Shown here one piece after another: positions 1 through 11,614 of a DNA stretch of 64,000 bases (its first letter is position 1; each line of letters starts with the position of its first letter). The translations under genes were made by a program, and so were the position numbers. Origin of the DNA: Salvelinus alpinus (Eukaryota > Chordata > Actinopteri > Salmoniformes > Salmonidae); contig NC_092089.1 in the NCBI RefSeq assembly GCF_045679555.1, positions 6,817,675-6,881,674 on the forward strand, in the 5' to 3' direction. A model generated the notes under the pieces. It was given only the letters and a program-made list of their open reading frames with translations, was not told where the DNA came from and did no database searches.

Positions 1-1142
1 ATTTACAGCCGACTACAGTGATATACACAACTCAGTGTATGTGCATTTACAGCCGACTACAGTGTAGTACACAGCTCAGTGTATGTGCATTTACAGCCGA
101 CTACAGTGTAGTACACAACTCAGTGTATGTGCATTTACAGCCGACTACAGTGTAATACACAACTCAGTGTATGTGCATTTACAGCCGACTACAGTGTAAT
201 ACACAGCTCAGTGTATGTGCATTTACAGCCGACTACAGTGTAATACACAAATCAGTGTATGTGCATTTACAGCTGACTACAGTGTAATACACAACTCAGT
301 GTATGTGCATTTACAGCCGACTACAGTGTAATACACAGCTCAGTGTATGTGCATTTACAGCCGACTACAGTGTAATACACAAATCAGTGTATGTGCATTT
401 ACAGCCGACTACGGTGTAATACACAACTCAGTGTATGTGCATTTACAGCCGACTACAGTGTAGTACACAGCTCAGTGTATGTGCATTTACAGCCGACTAC
501 AGTGTAATACACAAATCAGTGTATGTGCATTTACAGCCGACTACAGTGAAATACACAGCTCAGTGTATGTGCATTTACAGCCGACTACAGTGTAGTACAC
601 AGCTCAGTGTATGTGCATTTACAGCCGACTACAGTGAAGTACACAACTCAGTGTATGTGCATTTACAGCCGACTACGGTGTAATACACAACTCAGTGTAT
701 GTGCATTTACAGCCGACTACAGTGTAGTACACAGCTCAGTGTATGTGCATTTACAGCCGACTACAGTGAAGTACACAACTCAGTGTATGTGCATTTACAG
801 CCGACTACAGTGTAGTACACAACTCAGTGTATGTGCATTTACAGCCGACTACAGTGTAGTACACAACTCAGTGTATGTGCATTTACAGCCGACTACAGTG
901 TAATACACAACTCAGTGTATGTGCATTTACAGCCGACTACAGTGTAGTACACAACTCAGTGTATGTGCATTTACAGCCGACTACAGTGTAGTACACAACT
1001 CAGTGTATGTGCATTTACAGCCGACTAGAGTGTAATACACAACTCAGTGTATGTGCATTTACAGCCGACTACAGTGAAATACACAACTCAGTGTATGTGC
1101 ATTTACAGCCGACTAGAGTGTAATACACAACTCAGTGTATGT
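1..1142. repeat. 44-bp minisatellite, about 26 copies, open at left edge
   Basis: Tandem units of 44 bp begin with 'atttacagccgactacagtg' and end in 'cagtgtatgtgc'. The array starts before the window. Units differ at a few positions only (tagtac/taatac/gaaatac; acaactc/acagctc/acaaatc; ctacagtg/ctagagtg). The unit is not a multiple of three, so the short open frames across it are incidental. Confidence 0.97.
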
Positions 1143-1365
1143 TTACCAGCACAGTGAGAATGTTCCTTTGTCATATCCCAGAAAACCTTCTCAGAACGGT
1201 ATCATGTTTCTGTTGTTTGTGCGTAGCGTAGAACACAGCCGGCAGCGTAGTGTAAAGCTAGCCTTGCTAGCCTGCGAGGAGGCCAAGGCCAAGCCAAACC
1301 TCTCTCCACATCATCAATGGGATGTTTACTCTACGTTTAGCTGACCCCTAGTGGAGCAGAGCAGA
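1143..1365. other. Unique spacer, no gene seen
   Basis: About 220 bp of non-repetitive sequence between the 44-bp and 37-bp arrays. A short open frame (1135-1344) begins inside the array and has no recognisable motif. I see no coding signal. Confidence 0.6.
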
Positions 1366-2294
1366 GATGTTAACTACTGACTGGCTGGATGTAAACTGGA
1401 AAGATGTCAACTACTGACTGGCTTGATGTAAACTGGAAAGATGTCAACTACTGACTGGCTTGATGTAAACTGTAAAGATGTCAACTACTGACTGGCTTGA
1501 TGTAAACTGTAAAGATGTCAACTACTGACTGGCTTGATGTAAACTGGAAAGATGTCAACTACTGACTGGCTTGATGTAAACTGTAAAGATGTTAACTACT
1601 GACTGGGTTGATGTAAACTGGAAAGATGTCAACTACTGACTGGCTTGATGTAAACTGGAAAGATGTTAACTACTGACTGGCTTGATGTAAACTGGAAAGA
1701 TGTCAACTACTGACTGGCTTGATGTAAACTGGAAAGATGTCAACTACTGACTGGCTTGATGTAAACTGTAAAGATGTCAACTACTGACTGGCTTGATGTA
1801 AACTGGAAAGATGTTAACTACTGACTGGCTTGATGTAAACTGGAAAGATGTTAACTACTGACTGGCTTGATGTAAACTGTAAAGATGTCAACTACTTACT
1901 GGCTTGATGTAAAGATGTGAACCACTGACTGGAAAGATGTCAACTACTGACTGGTTTGATGTAAACTGGAAAGATGGTAACTACTGACCTGGCTTGATGT
2001 AAACTGGAAAGATGTCAACTACTGACTGGCTTGATGTAAAGATGTGAACTACTGACTGGAAAGATGTCAACTACTGACTGGCTTGATGTAAACTGGAAAG
2101 ATGTCAACTACTGACTGGCTTGATGTAAACTGGAAAGATGTTAACTACTGACTGGCTTGATGTAAAGATGTGAACTACTGACTGGAAAGATGTCAACTAC
2201 TGACTGGCTTGATGTAAAGATGTGAACTACTGACTGGAAAGATGTCAACTACTGACTGGCCTGATGTAAACTGGAAAGATGTTAACTACTGACT
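1366..2294. repeat. 37-bp minisatellite, about 25 units with truncated variants
   Basis: The unit starts 'gatgtcaactactgactggc' and continues 'ttgatgtaaactggaaa'. Toward the right end (from about 1,905) shortened units lacking part of the second half appear repeatedly, giving a compound pattern. The array directly abuts the next array at 2294/2295 with no spacer. Confidence 0.96.
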
Positions 2295-4164
2295 CCATGG
2301 TAATAACCTAATAATGCTCCATGGTAATAACCTCATAATGCTCCATGGTAATAACCTAATAATGCTCCATGGTAATAACCTCATAATTCTCCATGGTAAT
2401 AACCTCATAATGCTCCATGGTAATAACCTAATAATGCTCCATGGTAATAACCTCATAATTCTCCATGGTAATAACCTCATAATGCTCCATGGTAATAACC
2501 TAATAATGCTGCATGGTAATAACCTCATAATGCTCCATGGTAATAACCTCATAATGCTCCATGGTAATAACCTCATAATGCTCCATGGTAATAACCTCAT
2601 AATGCTCCATGGTAATAACCTAATAATGCTCCATGGTAATAACCTCATAATGCTCCATGGTAATAACCTCGTAATGCTCCATGGTAATAACCTCATAATG
2701 GTCCATGGTAATAACCTAATAATGCTCCATGGTAATAACCTCATAATGCTCCATGGTAATAACCTCATAATGCTCCATGGTAATAACCTCATAATGCTCC
2801 ATGGTAATAACCTCATAATGCTCCATGGTAATGTCCTAATAATGCTCCATGGTAATAACCTAATAATGCTCCATGGTAATAACCTCATAATGCTCCATGG
2901 TAATAACCTCATAATGCTCCATGGTAATAACCTCATAATGCTCCATGGTAATAACCTCATAATGCTCCATGGTAATAACCTAATAATGCTCCATGGTAAT
3001 AACCTCGTAATGCTCCATGGTAATAACCTCATAATGCTCCATGGTAATAACCTCATAATGCTCCATGGTAATAACCTCATAATGCTCCATGGTAATAACC
3101 TCGTAATGCTCCATGGTAATAACCTAATAATGCTCCATGGTAATAACCTCATAATGCTCCATGGTAATAACCTCGTAATGCTCCATGGTAATAACCTCAT
3201 AATGCTCCATGGTAATAACCTCATAATGCTCCATGGTAATAACCTTATAATGCTCCATGGTAATAACCTCGTAATGCTCCATGGTAATAACCTCCAAATG
3301 CTCCATGGTAATAACCTCATAATGCTCCATGGTAATAACCTCATAATGCTCCATGGTAATAACCTCATAATGCTCCATGGTAATAACCTCATAATTCTCC
3401 ATGGTAATAACCTCATAATGCTCCATGGTAATAACCTCATAATTCTCCATGGTAGTAACCTCATAATTCTCCATGGTAATAACCTCATAATGCTCCATGG
3501 TAATAACCTCATAATGCTCCATGGTAATAACCTCATAATGCTCCATGGTAATAACCTCATAATGCTCCATGGTAATAACCTCATAATGCTCCATGGTAAT
3601 AACCTCATAATGCTCCATGGTAATAACCTCATAATGCTCCATGGTAATAACCTCATAATGCTCCATGGTAATAACCTCATAATGCTCCATGGTAATAACC
3701 TCATAATGCTCCATGGTAATAACCTCATAATGCTCCATGGTAATAACCTCATAATGTTCCATGGTAATAACCTCATAATTCTCCATGGTAATAACCTAAT
3801 AATGCTCCATGGTAATAACCCAATAGTGGTCCATGCTAATAACCTAATAATGTTCCATGGTAATAACCTCATAATGCTCCATGGTAATAACCTCATAATG
3901 CTCCATGGTAATAACCTCATAATGCTCCATGGTAATAACCTCATAATGCTCCATGGTAATAACCTCATAATGCTCCATGGTAATAACCTCATAATGCTCC
4001 ATGGTAATAACCTCATAATGCTCCATGGTAATAACCTCATAATGCTCCATGGTAATAACCTCATAATGCTCCATGGTAATATCCTAATAATGCTCCATGG
4101 TAATAACCTCATAATGCTCCATGGTAATAACCTAATAGTGGTCCATGCTAATAGCCTAATAATG
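2295..4164. repeat. 24-bp minisatellite, about 78 copies
   Basis: The 24-bp unit reads 'ccatggtaataacctcataa' plus 'tgct'. Most units differ only at cctcataa/cctaataa/cctcgtaa. Because 24 is a multiple of three and the unit has no stop in several frames, long open frames run through on both strands (for example 2286-4715 minus and 2314-4185 plus). They encode only an 8-residue repeat and I do not consider them genes. Confidence 0.98.
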
Positions 4165-4269
4165 GATGTCAGTGATGTCATATAGTATAGGCTACAATAA
4201 GTACAAAAGATAAGCTGTCTTTTCCACTGAGTTACATTTACACAAAGGATCTGATTTGCCTCTACAGAC

Positions 4270-4287
4270 ACGAGAGAGAGAGAGACA

Positions 4288-4336
<49 letters not shown>

Positions 4337-4358
4337 CATAGAGAAAGAGACAGAGACA

Positions 4359-4405
<47 letters not shown>

Positions 4406-4443
4406 CATAGAGAAAGAGACAGAGACAGAGACAGAGAGGGAGA

Positions 4444-4475
<32 letters not shown>

Positions 4476-4520
4476 GAGAGAGGGAGAGAGAGACAGAGAC
4501 AGGGAGAGAGAGAGAGAGAC

Positions 4521-4565
<45 letters not shown>

Positions 4566-4571
4566 CAGAGA

Positions 4572-4637
<66 letters not shown>
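4270..4637. repeat. (GA)n / CAGAGA microsatellite
   Basis: About 370 bp of almost pure purine on the plus strand: GA dinucleotides with interspersed 'gacaga', 'ggaga' and 'gacatagagaaagaga' blocks, some of them repeated as 60-70 bp sub-blocks. It produces low-complexity RE- and SL-rich open frames on both strands, which are spurious. Confidence 0.97.
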
Positions 4638-4638
<1 letters not shown>

Positions 4639-4944
4639 CTTTGAAATGGATCAAAACACAACAAGGCCATAATTGAGCCTAGGAGATGAAAGTGAAACAA
4701 TCTCAATTCTGTCAAGAGGGAGAGCGAATGCTCCGGCTCCCTTCAGTGGACACTAACTGGCTGAGCATGTGTCCCAGTGACACTCTATTCCCTGTATCCC
4801 TATAGAGCACTGCTGTTGACCAGTCCAGAAGTCGTGCACTATGTAGGGAATACGGTGCCATTTGGAACACAGCCTGACTGTAACATCTAAAATGCTCCCC
4901 TTATTTTCTTCAAACCGACCAACGGTCCAATCAGAAGCAATTAT
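4638..4944. other. Unique spacer with one dispersed repeat copy
   Basis: Non-tandem sequence between the GA run and the 46/48-bp array. It contains the dispersed palindromic repeat listed separately (4771-4874). No gene is recognised. Confidence 0.6.
4771..4874. repeat. Dispersed palindromic salmonid repeat, copy 1 (diverged)
   Basis: This segment runs from 'gtcccagtgacactctattc' through 'gttgaccagtccagaag' to 'gtgcactatgtagggaata' and 'ggtgccatttgg'. The two halves are inverted versions of each other, as in a short foldback element. Related copies lie at 9447-9515, 11416-11550 and 27487-27556. I recognise the motif as very common in salmonid sequence but cannot name the family with certainty. 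Confidence 0.7.
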
Positions 4945-6638
4945 GTTCTCTCTGAGATGGAAGAGACCAGACATTCAGAGGCTTGTTGGTTCTCTCTCTG
5001 AGATGGAAGAGACCAGACATTCAGAGGCTTGGTGGTTCTCTCTCTCTGAGATGGAAGAGACCAGACATTCAGAGGCTTGTTGGTTCTCTCTCTGAGATGG
5101 AAGAGACCAGACATTCAGAGACTTGGTGGTTCTCTCTCTCTGAGATGGAAGAGACCAGACATTCAGAGGCTTGGTGGTTCTCTCTCTCTGAGATGGAAGA
5201 GACCAGACATTCAGAGGCTTGTTGGTTCTCTCTCTGAGATGGAAGAGACCAGACATTCAGAGGCTTGGTGGTTCTCTCTCTCTGAGATGGAAGAGACCAG
5301 ACATTCAGAGGCTTGTTGGTTCTCTCTCTGAGATGGAAGAGACCAGACATTCAGAGGCTTGGTGGTTCTCTCTCTGAGATGGAAGAGACCAGACATTCAG
5401 AGGCTTGGTGGTTCTCTCTCTCTGAGATGGAAGAGACCAGACATTCAGAGGCTTGGTGGTTCTCTCTCTCTGAGATGGAAGAGACCAGACATTTAGAGGC
5501 TTGGTGGTTCTCTCTCTGAGATGGAAGATACCAGACATTCAGAGGCTTGGTGGTTCTCTCTCTCTGAGATGGAAGAGACCAGACATTCAGAGGCTTGGTG
5601 GTTCTCTCTCTCTGAGATGGAAGAGACCAGACATTCAGAGGCTTGGTGGTTCTCTCTCTCTGAGATGGAAGAGACCAGACATTCAGAGGCTTGGTGGTTC
5701 TCTCTCTGAGAAGGAAGAGACCAGACATTCAGAGGCTTGGTGGTTCTCTCTCTCTGAGATGGAGGAGACCAGACATTCAGAGGCTTGGTGGTTCTCTCTC
5801 TGAGATGGAAGAGACCAGGCTTTCAGAGGCTTGGTGGTTCTCTCTCTGAGATGGAAGAGATAAGAGACCAGACATTCAGAGGCTTGGTGGTTCTCTCTCT
5901 GAGATGGAAGAGACCAGACATTCAGAGGCTTGGTGGTTCTCTCTCTCTGAGATGGAAGAGACCAGGCTTTCAGAGGCTTGGTGGTTCTCTCTCTCTGAGA
6001 TGGAAGAGACCAGACATTCAGAGGCTTGGTGGTTCTCTCTCTGAGATGGAAGAGACCAGACATTCAGAGGCTTGGTGGTTCTCTCTCTCTGAGATGGAAG
6101 AGACCAGACATTCAGAGGCTTGGTGGTTCTCTCTCTGAGATGGAAGAGTCCAGACATTCAGAGGCTTGGTGGTTCTCTCTCTCTGAGATGGAAGAGACCA
6201 GACATTCAGAGGCTTGGTGGTTCTCTCTCTCTGAGATGGAAGAGACCAGACATTCAGAGGCTTGGTGGTTCTCTCTCTGAGATGGAAGAGACCAGACATT
6301 CAGAGGCTTGGTGGTTCTCTCTCTCTGAGATGGAAGAGACCAGACATTCAGAGGCTTGGTGGTTCTCTCTCTGAGATGGAAGAGACCAGACATCCAGAGG
6401 CTTGGTGGTTCTCTCTCTCTGAGATGGAAGAGACCAGACATTCAGAGGCTTGGTGGTTCTCTCTCTGAGATGGAAGAGACCAGACGTTCAGGGGCTTGGT
6501 GGTTCTCTCTCTCTGAGATGGAAGAGACCAGACATTCAGAGGCTTGGTGGTTCTCTCCCTCTGAGATGGAAGAGACCAGACATCCAGAGGCTTGGTGGTT
6601 CTCTCTCTCTGAGATGGAAGAGACCAGACATTCAGAGG
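4945..6638. repeat. 46/48-bp minisatellite, about 36 copies
   Basis: The unit contains 'gagatggaagagaccagaca' and 'ttcagaggcttggtggttctc'-type sequence. Units alternate between 46 and 48 bp according to whether the CT run has four or five repeats. The changing length shifts frame, producing many short overlapping open frames on both strands that are not genes. The right end abuts a truncated Tc1-type element. Confidence 0.97.
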
Positions 6639-6639
6639 A

Positions 6640-7580
6640 GAGAAAAGAAAGAAAAGCAAATTTTTTGTCAATTAAAATAACATCAAATTTATCAGAAATA
6701 CAGTGTAGACATTGCTAATGTAAATGACTATTGTAGCTGGAAACAGCTGATTTTTAATGGAATATCTACATAGGCGTACAGAGGCCCATTATCAGCAACC
6801 ATCACTTCTGTGTTCCAATGGCACGTTGTGTTAGCTAATCCAAGTTTATCATTTTAAAAGACTAATTGATCATTAGAAAACCCTTTTGCAATTATGTTAG
6901 CACAGCTGAAAACTGTTGTCCTGATTAAAGAAGCAATAAAACTGGCCTTCTTTAGACTAGTTGAGCATCAGCATTTGTGGGTTCGATTACAGGCTCAAAA
7001 TGTCCAGAAACAAAGACCTTTCTTCTGAAACTTGTCAGTCTATTCTTGTTCTGAGAAATGAAGGTTATTCCATGCGAGAAATTGCCAAGAAACTGAAGAT
7101 CTCGTACAACTCTGTGTACTACTCCCTTCACAGAACAGCGCAAACTGGCTCTAACCAGAATAGAAAGAGGAGTGGGAGGCCCAGGTGTACAACTGAGCAA
7201 GAGGACAAGTACATTAGAGTGTCTAGTTTGAGAAACAGACGGCTCACAAGTCCTCAACCAGGCGTCAACAGTGAAGAGGCGACTCCGGGATGCTGGCCTT
7301 CTAGGCAGAGTTCCTCTGTCCAGTCTCAACGTCAACAGTGAAGAGGCGACTCCGGCCTTCTAGACAGAGTTGCAATGAAAAAGCCATATCTCTGTCCAGT
7401 GTCTGTGTTCTTTCGCCCATCTTTAATCTTTTATTTTTATTGGCCAGTCTGAGATATGGCTTTTTTATCTTTGCAACTCTGCCTAGAAGGCCAGCATCCC
7501 CGGAGTCGCCTCTTCACTGTTGCCTACAGAGGCTTGTTGATTTCAACGAGGAGTATTTACAGTGTCCAGAGTGCTACTAG
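6640..7580 (+). mobile_element. Decayed, rearranged Tc1-family element (A)
   Basis: From 6640 the sequence matches, from memory, the terminal inverted repeat of an abundant salmonid Tc1 family ('cagtgtagacattg' at 6701, 'cctacataggcgtacaga'-like sequence near 6760). The outermost tens of bases expected for that family are replaced by the 46/48-bp array. The 5' end of a transposase gene starts at 7000. Downstream, a middle part of the transposase appears forward (about 7332-7393) and again inverted (about 7395-7528), with a second partial forward copy at 7270-7313, so the element has folded or recombined on itself. No clear right terminus is visible; the end at 7580 is approximate. Confidence 0.75.
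7000..7290 (+). pseudogene. Tc1 transposase N-terminal fragment (element A)
   Basis: The frame starting ATG at 7000 reads MSRNKDLSSETCQSILVLRN and then the helix-turn-helix segment YSMREIAKKLKISYNSVYYS, followed by a basic GRPR-type linker (KRSGRPRCTTEQEDKYIR). This is the paired-like DNA-binding half of a Tc1 transposase, which normally spans about 340 residues. After roughly residue 95 the frame is lost in duplicated and inverted sequence, and the whole DDE catalytic half is missing. It is a dead fragment. The open frame extends upstream to 6961, but the start is placed at 7000 because the family begins there. Confidence 0.75.
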
Positions 7581-7769
7581 GTCCTTCAGATATTGGTTGT
7601 GGATGATAACATTATACTGTACATAACGCCTGGATAAACTCTCCCAAAAAATGTGTAAAAATGTGTAAAGATGAAAACAAAAAAAAGCCAGAAGTTGAAC
7701 AAATTATAGCTTCCAAATCCAGCAGCTCAGATCTATAAGAAGACTTGACAAAGGACAATCCTCTGCCCT
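7581..7769. other. Short unique spacer
   Basis: AT-rich non-repetitive sequence between Tc1 element A and the solo-LTR-like element. No gene or recognised repeat seen. Confidence 0.5.
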
Positions 7770-8117
7770 TGTCACGCCCTGACCTTAGAGAGTCTTTTTA
7801 TGTCTCTAGTTGGTTTGGTCAGGGTGTGATGTGGGGTGGGCATTCTATGCTTTGTTTTCTATGTTTCTGTATTTCTATGTTTTGGCCGAGTATGGTTCTC
7901 AATCAGGGACAGCTGTCTATCGTTGTCTCTGATTGGGAATCATACTTAGGTAGCCCTTTTCCCCTCCTGTCAGTGTGGGTAGTTGATTTTGTTAGTGGCC
8001 CTGTAAGCTTCACGGTTGTTTTCATCGTTTGTTGTTTTGCTGGTGTCATTTTAAATAAAAGGAAAATGTACGCTGACCACGCTGCACCTTGGTCTTCTGC
8101 TTTCGACGGCCGTGACA
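7770..8117 (+). mobile_element. Solo-LTR-like element, 348 bp
   Basis: The element starts TGTCACGCC at 7770 and ends GGCCGTGACA at 8117, so it has the TG...CA ends and short terminal inverted repeat typical of an LTR. It contains AATAAA at 8054-8059. Flanks are 'gccct' on the left and 'gcccc' on the right, a near-match to a 5-bp target duplication. I recognise the sequence as a common salmonid interspersed repeat. Assigning it to a Gypsy-type LTR is inference from ends, poly(A) signal and possible 5-bp duplication; a MITE-like DNA element is the alternative. No internal retroviral-type genes accompany it. Confidence 0.6.
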
Positions 8118-8507
8118 GCCCCCTTAGTAATAGAAGGACTGGGCCATTTCCTATTCTGTCCCCCCTTTTGTTCCATATTTACAATTACCAGTGTTAGTGT
8201 TACTTTAATAATCAACAGGAGAGACGTCTCTACAGGGGAGGTCAACTCTCCGTCCTTGAGGTTGCATTTCCCTGTACTGTCCGTATACAGACATATAGTC
8301 TGTCTAGGACTATCTCATACCCACGATTAGCAAGCCTTTTCCTTCAATGACAGAGACGTCTCTCTTTTAGCAGCATATTATCTGCTTCCATAGAGGTCTC
8401 GTGGTTTAACAATATAGAGACTGTCTGCTGGGACACATCCACTGTCCCACGGGTAGGTGATGGTGTAATACATGAAGATACTGTACTCTACCTCAACTTT
8501 TATCATG
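8118..8507. other. Unique sequence, no gene seen
   Basis: About 390 bp of non-repetitive sequence. 'gagacgtctct' occurs twice (near 8220 and 8350) and similar 'gaggtctcgtgg' once. Open frames here are short and without recognisable motif. Confidence 0.5.
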
Positions 8508-9311
8508 ATGTCTCCTTATTAAATGGTATAACTCTCATCATAACACCAGTCCCATAATGTCTCCTTATCATAACACCAGTCCCATAATGTCTCCTTATTA
8601 AATGGTATAACTCTTATCATAACACCAGTCCCATAATGTCTCCTTATCATAACACCAGTCCCATAATGTCTCCTTATCATAACACCAGTCCCATAATGTC
8701 TCCTTATCATAACACCAGTCCCATAATGTCTCCTTATTAAATGGTATAACTCTCATCATAACACCAGTCCCATAATGTCTCCTTATCATAACACCAGTCC
8801 CATAATGTCTCCTTATCATAACACCAGTCCCATAATGTCTCCTTATTAAATGGTATAACTCTTATCATAACACCAGTCCCATAATGTCTCCTTATCATAA
8901 CACCAGTCCCATAATGTCTCCTTATCATAACACCAGTCCCATAATGTCTCCTTATCATAACACCAGTCCCATAATGTCTCCTTATCATAACACCAGTCCC
9001 ATAATGTCTCCTTATTAAATGGTATAGCTCTTATCATAACACCAGTCCCATAATGTCTCCTTATCATAACACCAGTCCCATAATGTCTCCTTATTAAATG
9101 GTATAGCTCTTATCATAACACCAGTCCCATAATGTCTCCTTATTATAACACCAGTCCCATAATGTCTCCTTATCATAACACCAGTCCCATAATGACTCCT
9201 TATTAAATGGTATAACTCTTATCATAACACCAGTCCCATAATGGCTCCTTATTAAATGGTATAACTCTCATCATAACACCAGTCCCATAATGTCTCCTTA
9301 TTAAATGGTAT
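8508..9311. repeat. Composite minisatellite of 30-bp and 49-bp units
   Basis: The base unit is 30 bp ('atgtctccttatcataacac' + 'cagtcccata'). An extended unit of 49 bp carries 19 extra bases ('taaatggtataactctta') in the middle. The two unit types are mixed irregularly. Minus-strand open frames through it are products of the repeat. Confidence 0.96.
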
Positions 9312-9851
9312 TTCTGGCCAGAGGGTAGTGATAATAGATTGTAGAAGCAGACATTCTGACTGAAGGCTCATCTTGAAGATGGAATCTTCTCCTGACGGTG
9401 ATACGTCACTTAGCAAAGCAGAGGGACAGACACTTTGTTCTAGGGTGTGTCCCAGATAGAACCCTTGTTCCCTCTATTGTGTATCTCTGGCCAGAAGTAG
9501 GGCACTACAAGGTAAGGAGCAGTTCAGACTCAGTGTGAAATCTCAGCTGTATATTTAACAGGAACAGGAAATAAAGATGTGTTGTAAGGAGGTGTTACTT
9601 ATTCAATTAGACAAGGAGAAATCCTCTTGCCCCCCCCCCCCCCACACACCACACGGCTGGTAGCAGGACATCAACACTAGATGGCGGTGGAGTATTTCAC
9701 TGGATGAAAGTGAACCAGGATCAACACGTTAAATAACCAGGGATAGTCTGACCTACGATATAAAGCTCAGGATCAATGCCAACTGAATGTAGAATGGTGA
9801 AACCCATTTAAAAAGGCTTAGGTGAACCACATGCGTTTGCTTTGGGCGTAT
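9312..9851. other. Mostly unique spacer with poly-C tract and dispersed repeat
   Basis: Contains a diverged copy of the palindromic dispersed repeat (9447-9515) and a run of 14 C at 9630-9643 followed by CA-rich sequence. No gene is recognised. Confidence 0.55.
9447..9515. repeat. Dispersed palindromic salmonid repeat, copy 2 (partial)
   Basis: 'gtgtcccagatagaaccctt' ... 'ctggccagaagtagggcact' follows the order of the copies at 4771 and 11416 but is more diverged. Confidence 0.5.
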
Positions 9852-10656
9852 ATACTGACTAATATAATCGCAACTTGATCCCATGTTTCATGAACTGAAT
9901 TAAAACATCCCAGAATTCTTCCATACGCACAAAAATATTATTTCTCAAAATAATTTGTTCACAGATTTGTTTGCATTCCTGTTAGTGAGTATTTCTCCTT
10001 CGCCAAGATAATCCATCAACCTGACAGGTGTGGCATATCAATAAGTCGATTAAACAGCATGATCATTACACAGGTGCACCTTGTGCTGGGGGACAATAAA
10101 AGGCCACTCTATGAAAATGTGCAGTTTTGTCACACAACACAATGCCACAGATGTCTCTAGTTGAGGGAGCGTGTAGTTGGCATGCCGACTACAGGAATGT
10201 CCACCAGAGCTGTTCCCAGAGAGTTGAATGTTTATTTCTCTACCATAAGCCGCCTCCAACATAATTTTAGAGAATTTGTCAGTACATCCAACCAGCCACA
10301 CAACCGCAGACCACGTGTAACCACGCCAGCCCAGGACCTCCACATCCAGCTTCTTCACCTGCGGGATCGTCTGAGACCAGCCACCTGGACAGCTGATGAA
10401 ACTGAGGAGTATTTCTGTCTGTAATAAAACCCTTTTGTGGGGAAAAAACTAATTCTGATTGGCTGGGCCTGGTTCCCCAGTGGGTGGGCCTATGCCCTCC
10501 TAGGCTGTGCCCCTGCCCACACATGTGAAATCCAAAGATTAGGACCTAATGAATTCATTTCAATTGACTGATTTCCTTTAAATAAACTGTAACTCGGTAA
10601 AATCGTTGAAATTGTTGCATGTTTGTGTTTCTATATATTTTTGTTTGTTCAGTGTA
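9852..10656 (+). mobile_element. Internally deleted Tc1-family element (B), about 805 bp
   Basis: The ends at 'tactgactaatataatcgca' (9853) and 'tgtttgttcagtgta' (10656) resemble the inverted termini of a salmonid Tc1 family I know from its 'gttgcatgtt...ttgttcagta' end, and both sides offer a TA. Inside is a promoter-proximal region with 'ggacaataaaaggccactct', then only the 5' third of a transposase, then directly the distal inverted-repeat region. It therefore looks like a non-autonomous, internally deleted form. Confidence 0.75.
10143..10424 (+). pseudogene. Tc1 transposase N-terminal remnant (element B)
   Basis: From about 10143 the sequence encodes the first DNA-binding part of a Tc1-type transposase. 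The open stretch 10161-10424 reads MRERVVGMPTTGMSTRAVPR, then a second helix-turn-helix-like segment and QPHNRRPRVTTPAQDLHIQL, the basic linker typical of the family. It ends in a stop at 10422-10424 after RLRPATWTADETEEYFCL. The catalytic DDE domain is absent, so no active enzyme is possible. Confidence 0.7.
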
Positions 10657-10854
10657 CATGACATTTACTTTCCCACTGGATGAGTCAACAACACTTCTTC
10701 TGTCGACGCTGTCCTCCTCGTTGATTTGTGATCCCGCTCCGGGACTGAACCTGAAACCCGCTGTGTTGTTTTGAACAGGTCTATCAGTCATGGACCGGGT
10801 TTCAGCTGAGCGGTGATGAATGACCACGGAGGGAATTCATTCCAAACCCGAACC
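10657..10854. other. Short unique spacer
   Basis: About 200 bp of non-repetitive sequence between Tc1 element B and the 21-bp array. No gene recognised. Confidence 0.5.
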
Positions 10855-11304
10855 AGTTATAACAGTCACATGAGTCGTTATAACAGTCACATGAGTCGTT
10901 ATAACAGCCATATGAGTCGTTATAACAGTCATATGAGCCGTTATAACAGTCATATGAGTCGTTATAACAGCCATATGAGTCTTTATAACAGTCATATGAG
11001 TCATTATAACAGTCATATGAGTCGTTATAACAGTCATATGAGTCGTTATAACAGCCATATGAGTCTTTATAACAGTCATATGAGTCGTTATAACAGCCAT
11101 ATGAGTCGTTATAACAGCCATATGAGTCTTTATAACAGTCATATGAGTCGTTATAACAGCCATATGAGTCTTTATAACAGTCATATGAGTCGTTATAACA
11201 GCCATATGAGTCTTTATAACAGTCATATGAGTCATTATAACAGTCATATGAGTCGTTATAACAGCCATAGGAGTCTTTATAACAGTCATATGAGTAGTTA
11301 TAAC
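10855..11304. repeat. 21-bp minisatellite, about 21 copies
   Basis: The 21-bp unit is 'cagtcatatgagtcgttata' plus one a; main variants are gtcata/gccata and gagtcgtt/gagtcttt/gagtcatt. As a multiple of three it stays open on both strands (10813-11463 plus, 10837-11289 minus) and encodes a 7-residue repeat. This is not a gene. Confidence 0.97.
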
Positions 11305-11614
11305 GGCTTTAACAAACAGCTATTTTGGGGCGTGCATAGACATGCCATTGCTAATCCAGGTTGTTGTGACCTAGGTCTTACATTCAGCTGTCCCTGCCAT
11401 TACCACCTCTCTGTCTGGGTTCAAAATGGAACCCTATTCCCTATGGGCTCTGGTCAAAAGTAGTGCACTATGTAGGGAATATGGTTCTATAGGGCCCTGG
11501 TCTAAAGTAGTGCACTATGTAGGGAATAGGGTGCCATTTGAGAGGCAGCCATGTCTGTGTGTGTTTACATGGCTGTCAAGGTAACACTACCCAGGTCACT
11601 GTGTCGAGGCCAGC
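11305..11614. other. Spacer containing a good copy of the dispersed palindrome
   Basis: Unique sequence apart from the dispersed repeat at 11416-11550. No gene recognised. Confidence 0.55.
11416..11550. repeat. Dispersed palindromic salmonid repeat, copy 3 (best preserved)
   Basis: Reads 'aaaatggaaccctattccct' ... 'gctctggtcaaaagtagtgc', then again 'gccctggtctaaagtagtgc' and 'actatgtagggaatagggtg' before 'ccatttg'. The outer ends are inverted complements and the central module is duplicated. The pattern fits a short foldback element. Confidence 0.7.

Noticed and set aside
2286..4715. 809-codon minus-strand open frame with 8-residue repeats and a serine-leucine start
   Set aside because: It is the translation of the 24-bp array joined to the GA array. 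The opposite strand is also open and there is no non-repeat domain, so it is a by-product of unit length 24.
4945..6718. Short overlapping frames with RERTTKPLNVW or WKRPDIQRL repeats
   Set aside because: Frame-shifting translations of the alternating 46/48-bp units on both strands, with no independent coding signal.
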